From Dryas octopetala (taxonomy: Eukaryota > Streptophyta > Magnoliopsida > Rosales > Rosaceae): 64,000 bases of DNA. The translations under genes were made by a program, and so were the position numbers. Shown here piece after piece: positions 1 to 8,304 of this stretch; positions within the stretch are counted from its first letter, which is position 1, and every line of letters begins with the position of its first letter. The notes below the pieces were generated by a model. That model did no database searches and was not told where the DNA came from. It worked only from the letters and a program-made list of their open reading frames with translations. The stretch lies in the NCBI GenBank assembly GCA_963921425.1, contig OY992833.1:13991738-14055737 (forward strand), in the 5' to 3' direction.

Positions 1-1030
1 CAAATGGCAGAGAGCCCAGCTGTTTTCAGCCTTGCACCAGCTTTTGTGCTGATCCTTTTCATGGCCTAGTATTTGCCTATTTAAGGGAGCCTTCAGCCCA
101 TTCTTCACATCTTTTTCTGCATATTTTATTTTTTGTCTTATTTTAGTATCTCTTAGGATTTCTCTTTATACTTTTTGGCTATTTTGTTTGAGAGAATAGG
201 AAAGTTCTTCATGTATATGCTCATTTTGTTTAATGAAATGGAATTTTAATTCATGTCTCTCTTCTCTCTTTTCCTTGTCTTTTATTTACTTTATGTTTTT
301 TATTTTATGTAGTCCCTTATTTTATTTTATGTAATGGTTATTAGTGTTATTTATTTCCTTGTTCTTTAAATTAATTACATGCTTGTTTATTTCTTACTTT
401 GTTTTTATTTTGTTAGTATCAATCTCATGGGTAGGCACTAAACCCTCTTATTAAGGTAAGGGGGAAGCACTACCATGTTACATTCTCTAGTTAAGTTTTA
501 GTTAATTTCTCATGTTTTAGTGCCTTAAAATATTATAGATCTTATTCATAAATTGTGAAAATGGTAAACTTTCACCCATAATGCCATGTATCATGGGTTG
601 TTAGAAGCCTCTTTTCCACATCTATGCTTGTTTGTTAAAGTTTAATGCAATTTTCTTTTATCTCTACTTGTTACTAAAATTTTGTTTCACTTGGGTTGCT
701 TAAAAGTTGTATCATTAAGTAAGAACTCCTACCATAGAAAATTATTTCTTTTGTGCTTAAAATATAAATATCTTTGATGAGGGCATCTAGCTGAGTCTTA
801 GGTGCCTTCCTTTCTTTGGGAAATTACTAGAAGTTTACTAAGTTTGTACATGGTGGTGTGAAACCTTAACCTTGGTTTTTATACCATCGTTTAAATTTCT
901 AACACTTAAGAGTTGTCATTTTTATCTATAAATTTAATATTTGAGTTATTGCCCCTTTATTTACTTTATTTTCCTTCCAATTACTTTATTGCTTTATATT
1001 TTAGATTTCATCTTGTGTTAGTTTAAGGTT
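1..1030 (+). mobile_element. LTR-retrotransposon-related sequence, left copy
   Basis: This stretch matches, in inverted orientation, the block at about 59560-60740. Shared landmarks are the motif tttgtgctgatcc near 45, the block around 790-890 that runs into a conserved ccttggttttataccat-type stretch, and the block near 560-600 ending in cataatgccat. It holds no long open frame. A TATA-like tatttgcctattta lies near 70-85. The family looks like LTR or leader sequence of a Ty3/gypsy Athila/Tat-type element; that assignment is inference. It runs off the left edge of the window. Confidence 0.45.
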
Positions 1031-1039
1031 TAAAATAAT

Positions 1040-1782
1040 TAAAAGAAATCTCAAACCTTTTTTTCTTCTTTCCAATTGCCCAAAGGCCACAAACCCCCCC
1101 CCCCCCCCCTCATTTTTTTTTCTTTCCTTACTTTTTTTCCTTGCATCTCTCTCTTCAGTCTTTTTTTTTTATTTTATCTTTCTTTCCTTTTTTCTCGTGT
1201 CTCTTACCTAACCAAGCTTTGTCTTCACTACGTGTAACAACCCAAATTTTGGCTTATGATAATTTTGTTACTTAAATTTTTCAAATTTGTTTTAAGGTTT
1301 GTTTAAAGGAATTTGAAATTTCTTTAAGTTTATTTTAACTAACTTAGACCTTTGGTTGTGGTTCTAGAGCTTAGTTGTGTGGAAATGAATTTTAAAAAAT
1401 GAAAATTCAAGAATTTGACGATTATTATTTTTTTCAGAATTAAATTATAAGAGTAGGATTTTTCATAATTTTTTTGAAAGCAATTTGACTATTTTGAGGT
1501 TATAGGAAATTAGTACTCATCAATACGAGTCCGTAGAATTGTTCGGTGAATTATTTGGAGTCTCGAGCTATTTTTGGTGAATTTCTGAAGTTGGACAAAA
1601 TAGAAAATATGAAAATTTCGATAATTTCGATAAATTCGATAAATTTCGGTAAATTTCAGCAAATTTCGATAAATTTCGATAAATTTCGGTAAATTTCAAA
1701 AATTTCGGCGAAATCTTCCCGAAAAATTATTAAACATGTGTTTCGATTTCGACACCCTAAAAAAACGAAATTTAATTCCTTG
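1040..1782 (+). mobile_element. Relic of the 1.1 kb hAT-like TIR element, interrupted
   Basis: Positions 1045-1225 resemble 42935-43030 of the complete element at 42475-43574: both have a ctttccaatt..ccaaag core followed by a C run and a long pyrimidine tract. Positions 1610-1782 carry its AAATTTCG-rich end and finish in aaatttaattccttg, close to that element's right terminus. LTR-like sequence at about 1229-1600 interrupts it. A run of 16 C lies at 1094-1109. No intact left terminus was seen. Confidence 0.4.
1229..1600 (+). mobile_element. LTR 5' end fragment starting TGTAACAACCC
   Basis: It begins TGTAACAACCCAAATTTTGG, a form common at plant gypsy LTR starts. It matches the reverse complement of 62830-63195 over about 370 bp, including the landmark ttgactattttgagg followed by taggaaattagtact. 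It stops where AAATTTCG-rich sequence begins, so it is a truncated LTR. Confidence 0.45.
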
Positions 1783-2493
1783 GGGATAGGTAAGGTCTTC
1801 TCATTATGATTTTACGAAAATGCATGTAAAAGCATATATAGAACTATATACACATATATATAGGACGCATATAGAATTATTATGAAAGGGAAGTATAGAT
1901 GTATATGTTTGTTCTATTGAAATACGTGAAATATATATATGCTTTATATTTGAATAACATGTAAATACATATGTCATATGCAGTTCGGATGCACAATAAG
2001 TGAAGCTTGATAGTAGTAGTAGTACTAATTAAATTATCATATATAACACTTAGAGCAATTAATGACAACAAGAGTTTTCAATCAAATATCGGATTCGCAC
2101 TTGAGAAAAACACTAAGTTTGTAAGATATTTTAGGCAAGCTTTTAGAAATATTTTATGCAGAAGATTATAAGAATATTTAGAAAGAATGTTCGTACCTAG
2201 ATCGTCTCGTATTGATAACGTGTTATAGATATGGTAAAATAAATATTATAAAACTTTGAATGTTTTGAAACTAAGAAGAGAGGTGATGTGAGGAAGTGCT
2301 TCTTAGTAGTAAGGGGGAATGGAAGAGTTCAATTGATTTCATCAATACATTCCCTTATTTATAGGCAAATGAAACATGGAGACCACCCATATTGCTTGGG
2401 GGTACTCCAATTTTCTTGGGTAATACACAAATCTTTTCATATTTTACATCAAACATGTATCTACACTTTATATATTACATAATAACAAACCTT
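1783..2493. other. AT-rich intergenic stretch, no gene seen
   Basis: No coding sequence is supported. A gtattgataacgtgttata phrase near 2209-2227 is of a kind often found beside old copia-type insertions, but no element could be bounded. Short open frames here start and stop in AT-rich sequence and show no recognisable motif. Confidence 0.5.
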
Positions 2494-2494
2494 A

Positions 2495-2975
2495 CAGTCC
2501 ATTTGGTTCAAGTTTTAGAAGGATAGGAATGAGAAAATAATTACATTCCTATGTTTGGTAAGTGCTGGCATGAGAAATGGTTTCCTGGCCATAAGAATCT
2601 GACACATCCAAAGGGGGGAAAATGAATCTCTCCTATCAGCTTGAGTTTCGTTTTCCCTCCTCTTAGGAAAGCATTTATTACATTTTTTCTAGACAATTAT
2701 AGCCCTTTTAATATTTGATAATACCAATTTTATCCAAAACAAACTCTTCACATTATATATATATAATAGATAATAAATCGATGAGGGTATAATTGGAAAA
2801 CTAAATAATTTTTATTTCCTATTTCTGTACAAACCAAACATGAGAATGAAAATAAAAAGATAATTTTTGGTTTACTTTTCCAACATTACTAAACACAAGA
2901 ATGAGAATCTTACAATCCATTTCCTTTAGAAATTGTATAGGAATTAGAATTCAATTCCTTGAACCAAATGAGCCC
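2495..2975. mobile_element. Tourist-like (PIF/Harbinger-type) MITE
   Basis: The left end is cagtccatttggttcaag. The right end reads cttgaaccaaatgagccc, its near reverse complement, so the element has short terminal inverted repeats with the CATTTGGTT core seen in Tourist-type elements. It is flanked by TTA on the left and TAA on the right. These are not identical, so the target duplication is uncertain. The inside is AT-rich and non-coding. Confidence 0.55.
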
Positions 2976-3093
2976 TAAAGTTTTCCTATATGTGAACAGC
3001 CACATATGATTCAATATTTACAACAAAAAATCTTTTAGACTTCATACACTTTTTTGTTAATAAAGACAAAAAATTTATTTAACCTTAAAAATA

Positions 3094-3452
3094 GGGTTAA
3101 ATACAAAAATGGTCTACGAATTTTACACTGAATCTCAATTTGGTCCACTAACTATAAAAAGTGTCAATTTGGTCTACGAACTTTTCAAGTTGTACCAAAG
3201 CAGTACAAACATTAACTTCCATAAAAAAATTTAACGAAAATTGGTCATGTGCACAGCAAATGACCTCAGAGGCATTTTAGTCCGTTCATCACATTTTTAT
3301 GTGACCAATTCCATTAATTGTTTTATGGAAGTTAACGTTTGTACTGCTTTGATACAACTTGGAAAATTCGTGGATCAAATTGACATTTTTTATAGTTAAT
3401 GGACTAAATTGAGATTCAGTGTAAAGTTTATGAACCATTTTGTATTTAACCC
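3094..3452. mobile_element. Mutator-like foldback MITE with 9-bp target duplication
   Basis: The element starts gggttaaatacaaaaatggt and ends with its near reverse complement. Inverted similarity continues inward through most of its 359 bp, including a cagtacaaac / gtttgtactg pair, so a single strand would fold into a long hairpin. The 9-bp sequence TTAAAAATA flanks it exactly at 3085-3093 and 3453-3461. A 9-bp duplication with long inverted repeats fits Mutator-like non-autonomous elements. Confidence 0.85.
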
Positions 3453-3710
3453 TTAAAAATACAAAAATTAAAGTTCTTTTTATTAACAAAACGATGTACG
3501 TAGCTTTAATTGATTATATGAATTAAGATACAAGGGATTAGTAGAGGATTTAGGAAAAATTAGAGTTTAGTCCTTCTAACATTTCTTATTTGGAAAAAAA
3601 AAACTATAAAGTTTTTTTTTTTTCCTAAATAAAGCCTTTTGACCATCGTCTTATCAAAGAAATATGTCATTATTTTTTTATTTTTTGAGGATATAGGGTA
3701 CGTACAAGTT

Positions 3711-3905
3711 CACCTCATACCTTCCTAGATTATAGAATAAAGTTTGTGTAAGCTACATGTTAGGTTTAACTATAAGATTTTGAGTGGAGGGGTACAAGTT
3801 CACCTCATACCTTCTTAGACTATAGAATGAGGTTTGTAGAGGCTGTATGTTAGGTTTTAACTCTGAAATTTTGGGCAAAGCCCAAAATGTTAGAGTTAAA
3901 ACTTA
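3711..3905. repeat. Tandem duplication of ~88 bp followed by a perfect-arm hairpin
   Basis: The phrase gtacaagttcacctcatacc occurs twice, starting near 3711 and 3797, and each copy leads into tatagaat..gtttgt and then ttaggttt. Directly after it, 3855-3901 forms an inverted repeat whose arms meet at ttttgggc-aaa-gcccaaaa and extend outward through aactct / agagtt to gttttaa / ttaaaac. No gene is present. Confidence 0.6.
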
Positions 3906-4160
3906 ATATAAGGCCGACAAATCAGTGTTTGAGGAAGAAGTAAAAATGCACTACCGAACACTTAAAAATGGCCGTCGAGCGCGTAATATAGAATGATTAT
4001 AATATTATTACACTTTAGTTAGAATTTTAAAAGTCATAAAGTTTTAGTCCATAAATTATAAAATTATAGGACCCAGGTGAAAGTTTAAATCCAAGTCTGA
4101 TCTGATTAGGTATCCTAATCAAACACTATTTCAAAAAATTTCTTACTTATTTCATTTATT

Positions 4161-4168
4161 TATAAATA
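4161..4168 (+). promoter_or_regulatory. Possible TATA box upstream of F-box gene 1
   Basis: TATAAATA lies in tttatttataaatagc, about 30 bp before an A-rich stretch that could hold the transcription start and about 80 bp before the conserved leader repeat at 4246. If transcription starts here, the long leader up to the ATG at 6294 must contain an intron; a donor-like cacag|gtaattc lies near 4420. The matching place in the right copy reads tttttatagtgatg, so the box is disrupted there. No direct evidence of use. Confidence 0.35.
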
Positions 4169-4245
4169 GCATAGACGGAAAAAAAAAATACAAAAACAAA
4201 GAAAAATCTGTTTTTACAAAGGATACCGGGGAGACGTCTTCCTCT

Positions 4246-4390
4246 CTGCGGTTCTCTCTTCAGTTTCATCATTCATCAATATGGATTCTCTAAAGCAAGC
4301 AAGCAAAATAGTCGTTTTTTTGGTTTAATCTCATTACCACTCTCTGATTCTCACTTCTCTGACTTTTTATTGCCGAAATTTCTTTAGGAC
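4246..4390 (+). repeat. F-box leader repeat, upstream copy 1
   Basis: A stretch with ttctctcttcag, a catcaat phrase, tctctaaagcaagcaagcaaa and ccatctctgattc-like sequence occurs four times, at about 4246, 7705, 20985 and 24056. It lies before and after each F-box gene in the same orientation. It could be part of the 5' untranslated region. Confidence 0.55.
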
Positions 4391-4553
4391 AAAGAGCAAA
4401 ATTAGGATTTGAGATTCACAGGTAATTCGACCAAAAAAGATACAAAGGTAATTTTGTTCAGATATTTTCTTCTTGTGTGTTTTCTTTTCTTTCTGTACTT
4501 TGTTTCAGTTTTTTAATAACTAGAACCTATTTTGAATCTTTGATATTGGATTG

Positions 4554-4659
4554 CAGTATTTGTGTTCTGCATCATGTGTATACGGAGCAGAATACTGTTG
4601 CTGACTCCCTTGCTAGTTTGAGTCATAATTGGGGGTCTGGGATATCATGGTTTCACTAG
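4554..4659 (+). pseudogene. LINE RNase H domain relic
   Basis: The + frame reads HHVYTEQNTVADSLASLSHN, then WGSGISWFH and a stop. This is the end of the RNase H-like domain of plant L1-type LINEs or reverse-transcriptase-derived genes, where a YREQN-x-VAD-x-LA motif is usual. Only about 35 residues remain. The right copy of the duplication has the same relic at about 21295-21400 with an internal stop, so the insertion is older than the duplication. Confidence 0.6.
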
Positions 4660-6293
4660 GCTCGTCCTGTTGTAGGTTTTGTTTTTTTTTTGGGCTTAGG
4701 CCCGCCGTCTCACCAAACAAAAAACATAGATTGCACTATTTACCGAGAGAGAAGGATCCATGTATTATATTTTTGACATAAATTTTTAATGGAGCCCACT
4801 CTATAAATTTCTTATTTTATCCTTTCTTGCAAAACATTATGGAATCATCTAGACTCATTCGATAGTATGCCACAAAAATATACTAAGGAGTTCGGCAGTT
4901 TTTGGCCAAATATAATGACAATGTTCGGCAGAATACTACCGAATGTCTTTTTCATTTTCATTTGGTCTCTTGAAAAATAGACTGTTCGGATCGTTGAAAT
5001 CCTATATAAAGTGAGTCATATTAAAAACTTGTGTTAAAATAGAATGTTACGGATGTGCCCCCTTTACTGATTATGTTAAAGAATTGATTATTGTAGTATT
5101 CTAGGGTTGACTGGGATTAATGACATGGAGGACTAAGCAACATATATAACTGTGCAGAATCGAACTACAGTAGCAAAGAATTGAGTTTGTTACTAAGCAT
5201 ATTAGTGTCTGGGACTTTCACTTAAATACAACAATTTCTCGAATAGTATTGCAGTACTAATCAATTCATTGCTAAGAAATTTAATGTTATATAGAGTAGC
5301 GATTTGAATTGTATCATTTTAGCATTAATTATATACATTACCAAATTTCTTTTGCTTTTAAATGGCCTTAAACAGTACCAATTTCATTCATTTATTTGGA
5401 TAATATTGCATAGTAAATATTTTTTTTTGTAAATGAGCATGTTTAAAGTTTAGGTTATGAGTAGAAGAATTTGAATTTAATATCTTACCCTTGTGGCTTT
5501 GTTTAGGACCTTAGGTTTATTGTATGTTTGAGACTATTTTTGTTTTAATTTTTGTAGGTATACTGACCAAAAAGAAAATTTCAAGTGAATGTGAGTGGAG
5601 GATTACATGTTATATGGTCCACCTCGGTCCCCAAATATTTTAGCGTCGGCCACAATATAAGCACCAAAACGTTAGTAGGGGGTCATTTTTAAAAAAAATA
5701 AGATGGCTGAGACTGACATGAAGAGCATCGTACGTAGTTTCTGGTTTGGAAGAAATTCCTTTAACGGATATGGCGATGTTTTAATGATTTTGGTACCACA
5801 TCTTCTATTGTTTTCGATAACAAGTAAGTATCATTGATTTGTTGTTACAATTTAATTTACTTAAACTAGTAACTGTATGGCATCAAGTGCGATGCTGTTT
5901 TCTATTACTACTGTTGCTAACACGACAAAGTAAAGTTATGAAAGAATTTCCGCAAAGTAAATACACATATACTTTTCCTTTTAGCGGTAATACAAAATAT
6001 GTATTTAGTAGAGTTAATTGCAAGGTTAGATCGTTCATGTATACAGATATTTATGTTGGACTGAAAATCATTCATATAGAATAATTGTTACCTTGTTAAA
6101 TTATTTAATGTAGATTACTTAGTATTGGATTGGTTTGTGGAAGCTCAACCCATATATAGTTTGGATATATAATTAAGTTACTTGATTTCTAGTTTGCTGA
6201 ATTCAGGCACACATATATATTGACTTTAAGTATTGAAATTAAGGTGTTATTGATTTTTTTTTTTTTTTTGGGTCATCAGTAGGATTGGAGAAG

Positions 6294-7508
6294 ATGAGAA
6301 ACGCAAAGTTGAAGTTGATGGACCTACCCAACGATATTATGGTAGACATCCTTATGAGACTGCCCGTAAAATCACTTTGCAACATGCAATGTGCCACTAA
6401 GACTTGTTTAAACATAGTTGACCTGCACACTCCACGTTTACTTAATTCTGTTGCTACCTGCTCTGCTAATGTTGAAGTACCTCAACTCATGCTTCTTGCT
6501 CGATCCTATATTTGGAGTTTTGAATCCCAATTTCAGCCGTTGAAATACAATGGAAAGTATGCCTTGACAAATAGCAATCGCGCTTTTTTCGTCTCAAATG
6601 TTATCTCCTGGGAAATTTATGGTGTAGATTTTGTTTTCTGCAATTTGGTTTTCTTTAAAGAGATATCGAGATGTGGAGTTCCATGCTTTTTACTCGATCT
6701 TCTTAGGGGAGAAGTTCTAAAGCTCCCAATGAGTAAAGTTCAACTTCCAGACTTTACTATAATTAGGTATGGTATGGGATTTGATAATATAACCAGCACT
6801 CACAAGATCGTTTGTGTTTATGAAGATGCAAAGCACAACTACTTGGCGGCCCAAGTATATGTATTGGGCAAAAACTCATCATGGCGAGAGATACGTTCAG
6901 TTCCACCTTGTAATTTAAGCGAAAAGAAGGTATGTGCACATGGAGACATGCATTGGTTGGTCAAAGAAGGAAGTCATATTGATATTGGAGGAGGAAGAAG
7001 TAGAAGCCATATAGTTTCTTTTGACTTTAAGAAAGAGGAATTCTTCTGGACTTCTCATCCCACCTTACAAAGCTTGCCGGGTATGCTATGTCTTGATGAC
7101 TTTTTCTTGCTTAATCTTAGAGGATCTATGGCCATTGTGGATGCATCATTAGTAGAGTATATTGGGATATGGGTGATGAAAAATTATGATAAGAAAGAAT
7201 GGGTGCTAGATTACAAAGTGGATACTCAAATGTTTGTACATCGTCTTCATCATCCTCGTCATCCTGGTCTTAGAGAATGTAATTGTTGGGAATGGGAGCA
7301 TGGCATATTTTTCGTTCAAAGAGTTCTGGAATCTCATGATACTGTATACTATTTTTTGGATCTAAGATGTGGTTCCATTAAATGCGTAAAAAAAGTATGG
7401 CGTCGGTACAGCACCTTCACTTTCAGTTTTACCAGAAGCCTAATTTCCTTTAAAAATTGTGGCAATTTTATTAAGTTAGGAAAGGCAGGTGTATGTCATT
7501 TGCATTGA
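6294..7508 (+). CDS. F-box protein with F-box-associated domain, copy 1
   Basis: A single open exon of 404 codons. F-box proteins of this class are substrate receptors of SCF (SKP1-cullin-F-box) ubiquitin ligases: the F-box binds SKP1 and the C-terminal F-box-associated region is thought to hold the target. The F-box begins near residue 9 with LPNDIMVDILMRLPVKS. An F-box-associated signature follows, including LLRGEVLKLP and YGMGFD. An in-frame TTG at 6285 lies upstream, but the ATG at 6294 matches the start of copy 2 and is preferred; a likely splice acceptor, catcag, precedes it at 6275-6280. Compared with copy 2 this gene lacks six codons (SPLFAK in copy 2) at the end of the F-box and has about 38 amino-acid changes. 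The deletion may weaken SKP1 binding. The target is unknown. Confidence 0.85.
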   Translation: MRNAKLKLMDLPNDIMVDILMRLPVKSLCNMQCATKTCLNIVDLHTPRLLNSVATCSANVEVPQLMLLARSYIWSFESQFQPLKYNGKYALTNSNRAFFVSNVISWEIYGVDFVFCNLVFFKEISRCGVPCFLLDLLRGEVLKLPMSKVQLPDFTIIRYGMGFDNITSTHKIVCVYEDAKHNYLAAQVYVLGKNSSWREIRSVPPCNLSEKKVCAHGDMHWLVKEGSHIDIGGGRSRSHIVSFDFKKEEFFWTSHPTLQSLPGMLCLDDFFLLNLRGSMAIVDASLVEYIGIWVMKNYDKKEWVLDYKVDTQMFVHRLHHPRHPGLRECNCWEWEHGIFFVQRVLESHDTVYYFLDLRCGSIKCVKKVWRRYSTFTFSFTRSLISFKNCGNFIKLGKAGVCHLH

Positions 7509-7965
7509 AGTAGATGCGGGCAATTGGGAGGAATTTTTGTTATATATACTTTTATGTGAGAAGTGAGAACATAGCAAAAACGTTCAAAGTTTCTCTTACG
7601 ATTATTATGTATATTTGGTTAAATAATTTGTATTTATTTTTTAGCAGATAAGAAAAGATTTATTTTTTTCTTTTTAGATGTTTAATTTGTCAGCTATATT
7701 TGGGTCTCTCTTCAGGTTACACTCATCAATTGATTTTTTTATTCCCTAAAGCAATTAAGCAAGCAAAATAGTTCATTTCTCTTTTAATTCCATTACCATC
7801 TCTGATTCACAACTCCATTTTGGCCTAGTAAAATACAAATTTAATATATTCTTTCTAACATTCAATGTTCTCTTATAATGTATTATCTTATTCAGGGCCA
7901 CCCTAAACATAAGGCGAGCAAGGCACATTGCCTTGAGCCTCATATTGAGCATAGGCCTTCCCTTA
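7509..7965 (+). other. 3' flank of F-box gene 1 with leader repeat
   Basis: The 3' flank is AT-rich with no clear poly-A signal chosen. Positions 7705-7830 repeat the leader found upstream of the gene at 4246-4390 (gtctctcttcagg, actcatcaa, aagcaagcaaaatag, ccatctctgattc). This suggests that a further F-box unit once lay downstream and was lost. Nothing coding was seen. Confidence 0.5.
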
Positions 7966-8174
7966 GGCGGCTATGCCGAAGTCAAGCAACTCATCGACGC
8001 TGTAAGTAGTCTGTAACTATTGACTCGCTAGGAGCTCAATCTGTTTTTTGTAGGTTGTGATCCCTTGATTTTTTCAGAAATTGACTGGCATTCTTGAAAT
8101 TTCCATGTAATACATTTCAGGCTGATATGGATGAAATTGGGTCGATTGACTACAATGAATACATTTCAAGCTGA
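7966..8174 (+). pseudogene. Two-exon EF-hand fragment, CDPK-like
   Basis: The piece 7966-8001 reads GGYAEVKQLIDA and is followed by a GT..AG intron. Then 8121-8174 reads ADMDEIGSIDYNEYISS and a stop. Together they resemble one EF-hand and its lead-in helix from calcium-dependent protein kinases, where xEVKQLMDA-ADVDGNGTIDY-type sequence is usual and an intron falls at this point. Kinase and other EF-hand exons are missing, so this is a captured or leftover fragment. It lies tail-to-tail with the exonuclease 3' end. The right copy has it too, with an added base. Confidence 0.6.
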
Positions 8175-8304
8175 TGAGCCTATATACCCAGTATCAAAAC
8201 AAAATTGATAACTGAATTTACAAAGAAAACCTCTGAATCTTCTGCTGCTTGCGTATCCTCTTTATAACAAGCTTAGGCTTCCTACTATATGACCAAAAGC
8301 AGAA

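Noticed and set aside
3289..3489. 66-codon frame over the MITE's right arm
   Set aside because: It is a translation of the inverted repeat with no conserved motif.
6285..6293. Three extra N-terminal codons for F-box copy 1
   Set aside because: They depend on a TTG start. The ATG at 6294 matches the start of copy 2.
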